DNA from: Methanomassiliicoccales archaeon
Lineage (GTDB): Archaea; Thermoplasmatota; Thermoplasmata; Sysuiplasmatales; Sysuiplasmataceae
DNA length: 10,873 bases
Direction: 5' to 3'
Assembly (NCBI GenBank): GCA_027365715.1
Contig: DAHXLZ010000176.1
Location: 1 to 10,873, forward strand
Part shown: piece by piece, positions 1 to 5,821 of the stretch
Layout of the letters: each line of letters begins with the position of its first letter
How positions within the stretch are numbered: position 1 is the stretch's first letter
Notes under the pieces: generated by a model
What the model saw: only the letters and a program-made list of their open reading frames with translations
Told to the model about the DNA's origin: nothing
The model's database searches: none
Program-made: the position numbers and the translations under genes

Positions 1-438
1 CTCTTCCAGTATGACCTCAATATGAACTCTTTCTCTCTTCCACTGTCCGCTTTTACCGAACGCTCTCGGTCTGAAGAAATTATATGCCTGGCCCCTGTGT
101 GAACTTATGGTCCGGATTCGCATGCCGTCTGAATCCAGTCCCTTGTACTCTGCATTATGCTGGGCCTCCTCAATCGCCTTTTTCACCACTCTTGCCGCCT
201 TTACGGGGAATCTGCCGGGTCCGATGCCGCGCTTGTGCGTTACCTGTTTGTTGAATCTCCTGAAAGGCACCGGCCTCCGGAGTGCTATGACCTCGTCAAG
301 GTACTGGAGTGCAACGTTGACCTTTCGTCCTCTGACAAATCTGCACAGCTCGACCGCATGTTTTGGCGAAATGTCCGAATCCTTTATGAGCGCCCTTGAA
401 GTCGTGTCAGGGTCCGATTCTTGAGTGTAGCCGGTCAT
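1..438 (-). CDS. rpl22: 50S ribosomal protein L22 (uL22), 3' end cut by window edge
   Basis: Ribosomal protein uL22 of the large subunit; it binds 23S rRNA and its long loop lines the peptide exit tunnel. The reading frame is open for 146 codons to base 1 with no stop, so only the last few residues are missing. Visible family features are an N-terminal MTGYTQESDPDTTSRA, then SPKHAVELCRFVRG, a central RRPVPFRRFN, and GPGRFPVKAAR followed by NAEYKGLD, all typical of archaeal L22. There are two adjacent ATGs at 441 and 438. The second is chosen because the Shine-Dalgarno GAGG then lies 7 nt upstream, as at the other genes of this operon, instead of 4 nt. It follows uS19 after 9 bp and is the sixth gene of the S10-type operon here. 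Identification is from recognised motifs and gene order. Confidence 0.95.
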   Translation of the reverse strand, partial: MTGYTQESDPDTTSRALIKDSDISPKHAVELCRFVRGRKVNVALQYLDEVIALRRPVPFRRFNKQVTHKRGIGPGRFPVKAARVVKKAIEEAQHNAEYKGLDSDGMRIRTISSHRGQAYNFFRPRAFGKSGQWKRERVHIEVILEE

Positions 439-441
439 CAT

Positions 442-449
442 ATCACCTC
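442..449 (-). promoter_or_regulatory. Shine-Dalgarno site of L22, overlapping the S19 stop codon
   Basis: On the minus strand GAGGTGAT is complementary to eight consecutive bases of the anti-Shine-Dalgarno at the 16S 3' end found at 10741-10750. The uS19 stop TGA (450-448) overlaps its first bases. This site decides the uL22 start in favour of the second ATG (438), and its overlap with the stop suggests termination-reinitiation coupling. Confidence 0.75.
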
Positions 450-906
450 ACTTTAATGGCAGGAATTTCGATCCTCTCGTTGCACCGACACCCGGTCCCG
501 AGTGCCTGGTAAAGCGTCTTGTCGGCGCGAATTCACCGATGGCATGGCCAATCATTTCGGCCTTGATTTCAATCTCCTTGTACTCTTTTCCGCTGTAAAC
601 CGCAACCTTCTTGCCCACAAACTCCGGAAGAATGAAAATCTCCCGCTTGTGTGTTTTTACTACTTCGCCGTTGGACTCGCGAAGCCTGTCAACAAGAGTC
701 TGCTGTTCCCTGTTCAATCCTCTTTTGTACGAGCGGCGTGCTCTTGAAGGGAGAAGATTCAAAACCTCTGCCAGCGGCAGCTTCAGCATCTCTTCCATTG
801 TATATCCTCTGTAGGTGAACTCCTTCTTCCTGCGGACAGTTACCTTTGATTTTCTCTTTCCTGACCTGCTCTTCGCAAGTTTGTTCTCTAAAGTGTCTTC
901 AACCAT
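448..906 (-). CDS. rps19: 30S ribosomal protein S19 (uS19)
   Basis: Ribosomal protein uS19 of the small-subunit head; with uS13 it contacts tRNA and the inter-subunit bridge. The 152-residue product has KKEFTYRGYTMEEMLKLP near residues 28-45, which is the archaeal/eukaryotic (S15e-like) N-terminal region. Its C-terminal half has GHAIGEFAPTRRFTRHSGPG and ends GATRGSKFLPLK, the strongly conserved rRNA-binding end. The first 25 or so residues are a basic, lysine- and arginine-rich extension. The ATG is 3 bp after the uL2 stop. An AAGGA at the end of the uL2 coding region, 7 nt before the ATG, supports this start. It is the fifth gene of the ribosomal operon. Confidence 0.96.
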   Translation of the reverse strand: MVEDTLENKLAKSRSGKRKSKVTVRRKKEFTYRGYTMEEMLKLPLAEVLNLLPSRARRSYKRGLNREQQTLVDRLRESNGEVVKTHKREIFILPEFVGKKVAVYSGKEYKEIEIKAEMIGHAIGEFAPTRRFTRHSGPGVGATRGSKFLPLK

Positions 907-909
907 TGC

Positions 910-1608
910 TCATTCCTTCTTCTTCCTCTGCTGAGAAAGTCTACCCACCTTCTGTCCAGGTCTGGCACCTCTGGAAACGGTACTTGGCCTGCCCACATGC
1001 TGATGCGAGCCGCCGCCAAACGGGTGGTTAACCGGGTTCATCGCAACACCACTGACACGCAGGTGTGACTTGGCTTTTGACTCAAGCGCGTGGAATTTCT
1101 TTCCGGCCTTGGCATAAGGCCTGTCTACTCTGCCTCCTCCGGCTGGAATGCCGATGGAAGCGTAACACCTGTTGTCTATTTTCTTGAATCTTCCGGAAGG
1201 GAGTTCAACCATGGTCGTAACACCGTGACTTATTACGGTTGCGGCCGTCCCCGCGGTTCTCACGAGCTTGCCTCTGTCGCCCGGGCGCAGCTCTATGTTG
1301 TGGATCAGCGTTCCTTCCGGTATCTCTCCTACGGGCTTTATGTTTCCACGTTCGAGTGGTGCTCCCGGGCCTATTGTAATTGACTGATTGACATAATTCC
1401 CTTCTACAGCTATCATATACGCGTCGCTTTTGCCGAAGTTGACCACAAGCATCGGTGTCGTGCGACCGGGAGCATGCACTATGTCCACGATCTTTCCAGT
1501 TCCTTCACGTATGTCGGGATTTTTCCCCGGTGTAAGGTGCCTAAAGCTCGGTGATCTGTAGTTTGGCGAGCCTTTGCCTCTCCTTTGCAGTCTCAATCTC
1601 TTTCCCAT
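910..1608 (-). CDS. rpl2: 50S ribosomal protein L2 (uL2)
   Basis: Ribosomal protein uL2, a 23S rRNA binder needed for subunit association and close to the peptidyl transferase centre. The 232-residue length is normal for archaea; the bacterial protein is longer at the N-terminus. Seen in order: a basic N-terminus (MGKRLRLQRRGKGSPNYRSP), GKIVDIVHAPGRTTPM around 38-53, EGNYVNQSITIGPGAPLERGN at about 70-89, and the hallmark MNPVNHPFGGGSHQHVGRP at about 190-208. The tail is very basic (QQRKKKE). It is preceded by a GAGGT Shine-Dalgarno that overlaps the uL23 stop, with a 10-bp gap. Fourth gene of the operon. Confidence 0.97.
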   Translation of the reverse strand: MGKRLRLQRRGKGSPNYRSPSFRHLTPGKNPDIREGTGKIVDIVHAPGRTTPMLVVNFGKSDAYMIAVEGNYVNQSITIGPGAPLERGNIKPVGEIPEGTLIHNIELRPGDRGKLVRTAGTAATVISHGVTTMVELPSGRFKKIDNRCYASIGIPAGGGRVDRPYAKAGKKFHALESKAKSHLRVSGVAMNPVNHPFGGGSHQHVGRPSTVSRGARPGQKVGRLSQQRKKKE

Positions 1609-1615
1609 TCAAATG

Positions 1616-1620
1616 ACCTC
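1616..1620 (-). promoter_or_regulatory. Shine-Dalgarno site of L2, overlapping the L23 stop codon
   Basis: The minus strand reads TGAGGTCATTTGAATG across the uL23-uL2 junction. The uL23 stop TGA (1621-1619) overlaps GAGGT, which sits 7 nt before the uL2 ATG. The stop-in-Shine-Dalgarno arrangement is the same as at the uS19-uL22 junction. Confidence 0.7.
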
Positions 1621-1927
1621 AGATAACGCCTATTCTCACGCCTATGTCTTCTGCCGAATATCCCTCTTTCAGCTTTATTATCGCATGCTTTCCGTCAGAA
1701 CGTATTTTCACGTTTATTTTCTCAACTTCTGCCTCAAAACGCTTTTCGAATGCCTTCTTTATATCAACCTTTGTCGCGTTGATTCTTACAATAAATTCGA
1801 GTCTGTTTCCATCATTCAGTTTCTGCTTTGCTGTTCCCGACATCGCGTTCATCGATTTTTCAGTAACATATGGATGAATCAGAACGGAATATTCATCAAA
1901 TCTGCTGTCTTCCCTGCTCTTTGCCAT
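1619..1927 (-). CDS. rpl23: 50S ribosomal protein L23 (uL23)
   Basis: Ribosomal protein uL23, at the rim of the peptide exit tunnel, where the signal recognition particle and other nascent-chain factors dock. The 102-residue product is somewhat longer than most archaeal L23 (around 80-85) because of about 15 extra N-terminal residues (MAKSREDSRFDEYSVL). The core is typical: IHPYVTEKSMNAM, then NRLEFIVRINATKVDIKKAFEKRF, and a C-terminal beta strand region ending DIGVRIGVI. The start codon directly follows the uL4 stop (TGA-ATG, no gap), with a G-rich Shine-Dalgarno inside the last uL4 codons, so translation of the two is probably coupled. Confidence 0.95.
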   Translation of the reverse strand: MAKSREDSRFDEYSVLIHPYVTEKSMNAMSGTAKQKLNDGNRLEFIVRINATKVDIKKAFEKRFEAEVEKINVKIRSDGKHAIIKLKEGYSAEDIGVRIGVI

Positions 1928-2734
1928 TCAAACCCCCCTCATCATTTCTATCGCTTTCCTGCTGAACAGGACCAGTCTGCCCGCATCTCCACCAGGTGCA
2001 AGCTTTTCCGTGTTAAGGGAAGCGGGGGTTGCAATCGACACTCCTGCCAGATTTCTCGCACTTTTTGCAAGCGGAACGTTCATCGATGATACAACAACAA
2101 GGGGGCCGACGGGTTCTCTGTACCTCCTGTTCCTCATCTTGCCTCTTCCGGCTCTAATGTGCGTGCCGTCCCTGACACGCGCTATGTCCTCAATGATTCC
2201 CAAACTGCCCAGCACCTGTTCGAATTCAGAGGACCTGGATATGGACTCTATCTCGTCGTCGAATACCACCGGCAGGCACACCGACTCAGAAAATCTGTGT
2301 CCCCGGCTCACAACGAGCTCCTTATTGCCTGACGCAGCCAGAGCGGACTGCTTCGCAAGCTTTCGCTCCTTTTCATTAATCTTCATGTACCACTGCCTTT
2401 CCTGCTTCGGCGGATGTGCCCTGCGCCCCCCGACGTTGTTTGGGGACTGTGCAGCTGTAGATTGCCCCTTTATCCTCTGGACTCTTGCAACTCCTCTGCC
2501 CTTTCCCCATGTCTCCACCGAATGCCGCATTCCGGCACGCTTCATTGAGCCGTAGGGTTGTCGCCTGTTTGCTGCAGAGGCAATGAAATCCTTCCTGATT
2601 AAGTCCGGCCTGTAAGGTGTAGAGAAATTCGCCGGCAACCGGAACTGCTCCTTTGGTTTACCGTCGGCTCCATAGAGAAATGCATTGCCTTCAGATGGTA
2701 CCTCAAGGGTTTTTTCCTGTTCCTGAGATGCCAT
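1928..2734 (-). CDS. rpl4: 50S ribosomal protein L4 (uL4, archaeal L4P)
   Basis: Ribosomal protein uL4, an early-assembling 23S rRNA binder whose long basic loop reaches the exit tunnel. The 268 residues fit archaeal/eukaryotic L4. Visible features include RPDLIRKDFIASAANRRQP near 42-60, the loop region YGSMKRAGMRHSVETWGKGRG with RVQRIKG, the family signature GGRRAHPP at about 102-109, and AGRGKMRNRRYREPVGPLVV in the C-terminal half. It ends GRLVLFSRKAIEMMRGV. The start is preceded by AGGGGGTG, 7 nt upstream, and by the uL3 stop 4 bp away. The bacterial L4 is a known autoregulator of its S10 operon; whether this one is, is open. Confidence 0.97.
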   Translation of the reverse strand: MASQEQEKTLEVPSEGNAFLYGADGKPKEQFRLPANFSTPYRPDLIRKDFIASAANRRQPYGSMKRAGMRHSVETWGKGRGVARVQRIKGQSTAAQSPNNVGGRRAHPPKQERQWYMKINEKERKLAKQSALAASGNKELVVSRGHRFSESVCLPVVFDDEIESISRSSEFEQVLGSLGIIEDIARVRDGTHIRAGRGKMRNRRYREPVGPLVVVSSMNVPLAKSARNLAGVSIATPASLNTEKLAPGGDAGRLVLFSRKAIEMMRGV

Positions 2735-2738
2735 TTAT

Positions 2739-3740
2739 TCACACCCCCTGGCTGGACTCTGTTGATATGTACGTCAATGTGGGGGCTTCCTTTACCTTAA
2801 CAAGTCGTGGTCTGGTTGAATCGCGCATTCTGATCAGGCGTTTAGACGGTCCTGGCACGCTGCCGTGGAGCAGCAGATATTCTCCAGAAACCCTGCCGTA
2901 ATTCAAAAACCCGCCCTTTGGTGTAATGTCATCCCCGCTGTTACCTATTTTCAGAACCCTCTTATTGAGCTCGGTCCTCTGGTGGTAACCGGTCTGACCC
3001 GACTGTGGAACTGTCGGCCAGATGTAGCCCGGTCTCTTTGGACCAAGTGTTCCTATCATTCTCGTATGCTTGCTGTTTTTATGCGAAAGTAACTTTACAC
3101 CCCATCTCTTTACAGCACCCTGGAACCCTTTACCTTTTGTTACTGAAATCACGTCGACAACATCGCCATCTTTGAGATAATCATGCACGCCAACTTCTTT
3201 TCCGAGAATGGAGAGTGAATATGCGACCCGCTCTTCGAATGTCCCGCCTCCAACCCTGATTTCCATCAGCTCAGGTTTTTTCTTCGGTATACCTGTAACC
3301 CTGTAGGGTTGAGTATGAACTATTATGTTCACCTCTTCACCCTCGATTTTAACAAACTTCTCCTGCTCTTCAGCGAAGTTCCTCTGATGCTTTATCGTAA
3401 GAACCCTTGACAGCTCCTTTTCGAGTTTCTCAGCCCAGATTTCTCCAGCTGTTTTCAAACCGGTTGAGCTTGCAGCATAAATCCTGACCGCAACAACTTT
3501 CAATGGTGGTGTCTCAAGCACTGTTACCGGGACCTGAAGTTCCTGACCTGCAGTAGTGGAAGTCGCTCTGTAATCGACAAGGATCGCATGCGTCATTCCT
3601 GCCTTGTAACCTGCAAACCCCTGTATCCTGGGTCCTCCGGCCGGCTCAGGCCACGAATCAAGCTTCGGAACTTCCCTCTTCGCTCTCTTCCTTGGCGAAT
3701 AGCCCATCGAACCGCGTCTTGGCCTTCTTCTGTTTGGCAT
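2739..3740 (-). CDS. rpl3: 50S ribosomal protein L3 (uL3), first gene of the operon
   Basis: Ribosomal protein uL3, an early assembly protein of the large subunit near the A-site and factor-binding region. The 333 residues match archaeal/eukaryotic length. The N-terminus is basic (MPNRRRPRRGSMGYSPRKRAKRE) and followed by the family motif GFAGYKAGMTHAILVD. The central part has VDVISVTKGKGFQGAVKRWGVK near 195-216 and KNSKHTRMIGTLGPKRPG, then GQTGYHQRTELNKRVLKIG, all diagnostic. AAGGTG lies 7 nt before the ATG, giving a clear Shine-Dalgarno. It opens the L3-L4-L23-L2-S19-L22 operon, and upstream lies an unusually long leader. Confidence 0.97.
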   Translation of the reverse strand: MPNRRRPRRGSMGYSPRKRAKREVPKLDSWPEPAGGPRIQGFAGYKAGMTHAILVDYRATSTTAGQELQVPVTVLETPPLKVVAVRIYAASSTGLKTAGEIWAEKLEKELSRVLTIKHQRNFAEEQEKFVKIEGEEVNIIVHTQPYRVTGIPKKKPELMEIRVGGGTFEERVAYSLSILGKEVGVHDYLKDGDVVDVISVTKGKGFQGAVKRWGVKLLSHKNSKHTRMIGTLGPKRPGYIWPTVPQSGQTGYHQRTELNKRVLKIGNSGDDITPKGGFLNYGRVSGEYLLLHGSVPGPSKRLIRMRDSTRPRLVKVKEAPTLTYISTESSQGV

Positions 3741-3908
3741 CTGCTAACACCTTTACCTTGCAACAACCGCATTGGCTGATGCAACACTAAGTCTCTTCTC
3801 CTTATTCATGAACAACCGTGACGCCACCGCATGCTTCAGAAAGTATCAGTAGCCTGCTTGCCGGGTTGCCTGGGCATTGCCCGAAGCGTCTGGTCGCACC
3901 AGGAGACT
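3741..3908 (-). promoter_or_regulatory. Long structured 5' leader of the ribosomal operon (candidate autoregulatory RNA)
   Basis: From the TATA box at 3931-3939, transcription should begin near 3905-3908, leaving about 165 nt of untranslated RNA before uL3. In minus-strand order it can form CTGGT-GCG-ACCAG (3902-3890), then CGGG/CCCG around an inner TGC/GCA (about 3882-3861). GACGC (3890-3886) and GCTTC (3887-3883) can pair with downstream GCGTC (3824-3820) and GAAGC (3837-3833), enclosing the second hairpin. An 18-codon open frame, MNKEKRLSVASANAVVAR (3809-3753), lies near the end; it may be a leader peptide or chance. No known riboswitch is recognised. Confidence 0.4.
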
Positions 3909-3930
3909 TGAAAGTCGTAAACTGTGGTCG

Positions 3931-3939
3931 TATATAAAA
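3931..3939 (-). promoter_or_regulatory. TATA box of the ribosomal protein operon
   Basis: Minus strand TTTTATATA is a close match to the archaeal box A (TTTATATA). Expected initiation 25-28 nt downstream is near 3905-3908. A near-palindrome, GACTT-GA-AAGTC (3905-3916), covers the predicted start region and could be an operator or chance. Confidence 0.65.
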
Positions 3940-4007
3940 GTGACCTATGTTCCCGCCTCAGAATGGCATGTTGCCGGTTATTGTTCAGGAATCATGTGGC
4001 CGGGCAT

Positions 4008-4400
4008 TCACCGTTCGGCGTCATCCATCAGACCAGTCAGAAAATCTGTTTCAAATCTCTCGGCAAGGCGCTGTAATACACTTATTATTTCAGACACCTC
4101 TCCCTCAATACGTCTTTTAATGACAGCTGTGTCTGAAATGCCATAAATGTGGAAATATCCGCCTCCCTTCAGACCCACAGTTTTCCTATAACACACACCA
4201 ATCGAGAGAAGCTTTGTCAGTGATCTGTGCACCGTGCTTCTGTCACGCTGAAGTTTTAAGGCAAGCTCATCGAGCGTTTTTTCCCTGCCGCCGGCAAGTT
4301 GCCGCAGTATTTCCACGTCGGCATCTCCGATGTCATAGAGGCAATAAAGAAGGTCGCTGCAACCCGCGGCTGAACTTCTGAGAGATGATATGCTTTTCAC
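4008..4400 (-). CDS. Winged-helix transcriptional regulator (TrmB/MarR-like), probable local regulator
   Basis: A small DNA-binding protein of 130 residues from the GTG at 4400. Residues 21-85 form a winged helix-turn-helix: DADVEILRQLAGG (first helix), KTLDELALKLQRDRSTVHRSLTKLLSIGV (helix-turn-helix and recognition helix), then a wing with KGGGYFHIYGI. Residues 90-120 form a probable C-terminal dimerisation helix (IEGEVSEIISVLQRLAERFE). The only in-frame start after the TATA box (4431-4438) is GTG 4400; the frame is open further upstream but would begin before the promoter. Three cysteines (14, 20, 70) could sense redox state, but this is only a suggestion from its divergent thioredoxin neighbour. 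Most likely it controls itself and the DUF302-thioredoxin operon through the element at 4440-4468. The exact subfamily is uncertain. Confidence 0.8.
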   Translation of the reverse strand: MKSISSLRSSAAGCSDLLYCLYDIGDADVEILRQLAGGREKTLDELALKLQRDRSTVHRSLTKLLSIGVCYRKTVGLKGGGYFHIYGISDTAVIKRRIEGEVSEIISVLQRLAERFETDFLTGLMDDAER

Positions 4401-4430
4401 AGTTATCTGGAGGAGGTATGCGGGATTGTG

Positions 4431-4438
4431 TTTATAAA
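4431..4438 (-). promoter_or_regulatory. TATA box of the winged-helix regulator gene
   Basis: Minus strand TTTATAAA (+ strand tttataaa). Expected initiation is near 4408, only about 7 nt before the GTG at 4400, so the mRNA is close to leaderless. ATTGTG hexamers on the plus strand flank it at 4425-4430 and 4441-4446. Confidence 0.6.
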
Positions 4439-4439
4439 G

Positions 4440-4468
4440 TATTGTGTGATATTGGCAATACCACAATA
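4440..4468. promoter_or_regulatory. Operator-like inverted repeat between two divergent TATA boxes
   Basis: Four copies of one pentamer are arranged as two direct plus two inverted: TATTG at 4440-4444 and 4450-4454, CAATA at 4456-4460 and 4464-4468. The inner pair makes an 11-bp palindrome with one central base; the outer pair extends to TATTGTG and CACAATA (7 bp). The element fills the gap between the minus-strand TATA (4431-4438) and the plus-strand TATA (4470-4478), where transcription factor B would sit on both sides. It is a strong candidate binding site for the adjacent winged-helix protein. Confidence 0.6.
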
Positions 4469-4469
4469 T

Positions 4470-4478
4470 ATTTATAAT
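4470..4478 (+). promoter_or_regulatory. TATA box of the DUF302-thioredoxin operon
   Basis: ATTTATAAT in an AT-rich run. Its centre (about 4474) predicts initiation near 4500. An ATG at 4489 therefore lies upstream of the predicted transcript, whereas GTG 4501 and ATG 4507 lie on it. Confidence 0.6.
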
Positions 4479-4506
4479 TAAATGATTAATGGGCTCCGCA
4501 GTGAAT

Positions 4507-4917
4507 ATGATGTTGACGGAAAAGAATGATTTTGAAGTAAGCGTCACAACCGGCCATAATCTGGTCGAAACTGTGAATGCATTAACCGCAGCCCTTAAGT
4601 CGCAGGGTTATGGCGTGCTGGGAACCATAGATGTAAGAAAGACGATGAGTGAAAAGACGGGTAAGGATGTGGGTGATTTTATGATACTGGATGTGTGCAA
4701 TCCCGTGCACGCTCTGAATGCCATGGGATTGACCGATAAGGCGGGGCTAATCCTCCCCTGTAAACTTTCAGTTCAGGGTAACGGGAAGGCAACCAGAGTG
4801 TCTATGATGCGACCCGTGAAATTGATCGGGCTGATTCACGACTCTTCGCTGGACAGCCTTGCGGAACAGGTTGAGAAAGAGCTAACTGATATCATGAAGA
4901 CTGTTGTGGAGGCATGA
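4507..4917 (+). CDS. DUF302 family protein
   Basis: A soluble 136-residue DUF302 protein, a family of small alpha-beta dimer-forming proteins without an agreed function. Recognisable pieces are HNLVETVNALTAALKSQGYGVLGTIDVRKTM (helix then strand, residues 17-47), MILDVCNPVHALNAMGL (the conserved CNP segment, 62-78) and a strand with GLILPCKLSV (84-93). The C-terminal helix SLAEQVEKELTDIM also fits. Both family cysteine positions (CNP and LPC) are present. The start is uncertain: ATG 4507 or GTG 4501 fits the promoter, and ATG 4489 would add six residues but precede the predicted transcript. It is cotranscribed with thioredoxin, its stop overlapping an ATG (ATGA). The pairing suggests a role in thiol or sulfur chemistry, which is inference. 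Confidence 0.85.
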   Translation: MMLTEKNDFEVSVTTGHNLVETVNALTAALKSQGYGVLGTIDVRKTMSEKTGKDVGDFMILDVCNPVHALNAMGLTDKAGLILPCKLSVQGNGKATRVSMMRPVKLIGLIHDSSLDSLAEQVEKELTDIMKTVVEA

Positions 4918-4922
4918 AAGAT

Positions 4923-5348
4923 ATGGATTTCAATGATGAAATAGAACAGATCAGGAAGAGAAAACTGGATGATTTGCTGCTCACTTCAGCTCAGTCTACT
5001 TCGGTAAAACAGTCAACTGCCGGAAAAGGTGAAGTCACTGTTCTTTCAGACGCCAGTTTTGATAAGTTCATAGCGGTACACGATGTCGCGATGGTCGATT
5101 TCTGGGCACCCTGGTGCGGCCCCTGCAGAATGGTTTCGCCGTCAGTCGAGCAGCTCGCAAAGGAATATTCGGGCAGGATTGCGTTCGGCAAGGTCAACGT
5201 CGACGATAATCCGTCAACTTCGTCGAGATTCAGCATTATGGGGATACCGACGTTACTCATCTTCAAAAAAGGCAAACCTGTCGACTCGATCGTCGGTGCA
5301 CTGCCGAAATCAGCCATCGCTCAGCGCCTGAACAGATTTGTCGTATGA
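4923..5348 (+). CDS. Thioredoxin with N-terminal basic helix
   Basis: A cytoplasmic thiol-disulfide oxidoreductase. From ATG 4923 the product is 141 residues: about 37 residues of charged extension (DEIEQIRKRKLDDLL, then a Ser/Thr-rich linker), followed by a complete thioredoxin fold. The active site is WCGPC (Cys65 and Cys68), preceded by MVDFWAP; the cis-proline is in GIPTLLIF (about 109). Both catalytic cysteines and the buried Asp (VDFW) are present, so it should be active. GGAGG at 4908-4912 is 10 nt before ATG 4923 but only 1 nt before ATG 4914, so 4923 is preferred; 4914 would add MKD and overlap the upstream stop. The extension resembles that of other archaeal thioredoxins. It is the second gene of the DUF302 operon. 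Confidence 0.93.
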   Translation: MDFNDEIEQIRKRKLDDLLLTSAQSTSVKQSTAGKGEVTVLSDASFDKFIAVHDVAMVDFWAPWCGPCRMVSPSVEQLAKEYSGRIAFGKVNVDDNPSTSSRFSIMGIPTLLIFKKGKPVDSIVGALPKSAIAQRLNRFVV

Positions 5349-5546
5349 TCTGCGCCTTTATCGGGTAATTCACTCCCGATGTCCAGGCTCCATTACTCAG
5401 GGCCTGTCAAAATGCTGTCAGGCGGCGCCTTCAGCTGTCTGAGCTGAGGTTGTGCCCACCTCCAGCCATCCATTCCTCACCATTCCCTTATTTCGCCGGA
5501 CATCGCGAGTCACCCAGACAAATCCATCACTTCGGATCTGCACAAT
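5349..5546. other. Non-coding spacer with three stem-loops between thioredoxin and eL40
   Basis: No credible coding frame is seen in these 198 bp. A hairpin with stem ATCGGG/CCCGAT lies at 5360-5380, 12 bp after the thioredoxin stop, and could aid termination, though no T-run follows. A weaker one lies at 5403-5422 (CCTG/CAGG with internal pairs). The strongest is 5424-5456, listed separately. No tRNA, C/D box pair or CRISPR repeat was found. Confidence 0.45.
5424..5456 (+). other. Strong bulged hairpin in the thioredoxin-eL40 spacer
   Basis: GGCGC (5424-5428) pairs with GTGCC (5452-5456, one G-U). After a 2-nt bulge on the 3' side, CT then TCAGCT (5429-5436) pairs with AGCTGA then GG (5442-5449), closing a 5-nt GTCTG loop. 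In total that is 13 pairs in 33 nt. The function is unknown; it may be a processing or terminator element, or part of a small RNA. Strand is assigned for the plus reading because G-U pairs occur there. Confidence 0.4.
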
Positions 5547-5557
5547 TTCTATATATG
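5547..5557 (+). promoter_or_regulatory. TATA box of the eL40 gene
   Basis: TTCTATATATG, centre about 5552. Initiation is predicted near 5578-5580, 6-8 nt before the eL40 ATG at 5586. No Shine-Dalgarno is present, consistent with a near-leaderless mRNA. Confidence 0.6.
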
Positions 5558-5585
5558 AATTCTATCTCTGCATCAGCGAAGACAA

Positions 5586-5735
5586 ATGGCCAAGTTCAAG
5601 GAAGCTGAAATACGACTGCTGTCAAAAAAGGTGTGCATGAACTGCTCCGCAACGAATTCGATTAGAGCTACAAGGTGCAGAAAATGCGGATATGTTAAAC
5701 TCCGTCTCAAGGCGAAGGAGATAAGAAAGGCCTGA
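5586..5735 (+). CDS. rpl40e: 50S ribosomal protein L40e (eL40), zinc-ribbon
   Basis: A 49-residue ribosomal protein of the large subunit, present in archaea and eukaryotes (in eukaryotes made as a ubiquitin fusion; here it stands alone). It begins [20 protein letters not shown] and has four zinc-binding cysteines arranged CMNC and CRKC (residues 17, 20, 31, 34), followed by [15 protein letters not shown]. The archaeal signature ATRCRKCGY is present. The start ATG 5586 follows the TATA box by about 34 nt with no Shine-Dalgarno. The gene ends at TGA 5733-5735, 86 bp before the convergent RFC gene. It is monocistronic and away from the main ribosomal operon. Confidence 0.95.
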   Translation: MAKFKEAEIRLLSKKVCMNCSATNSIRATRCRKCGYVKLRLKAKEIRKA

Positions 5736-5821
5736 GGCCGGCCGATCCGGGTTCTGCCAGGTGAATAGTCCAGTATTCCATTTTATCACTTTCGGTTAGA
5801 GAGATATATTGGTGGATCAGG

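Noticed and set aside
1090..2555. Long plus-strand frames opposite uL2, uL23 and uL4
   Set aside because: They are antisense shadows of well-recognised ribosomal genes and show no protein features of their own.
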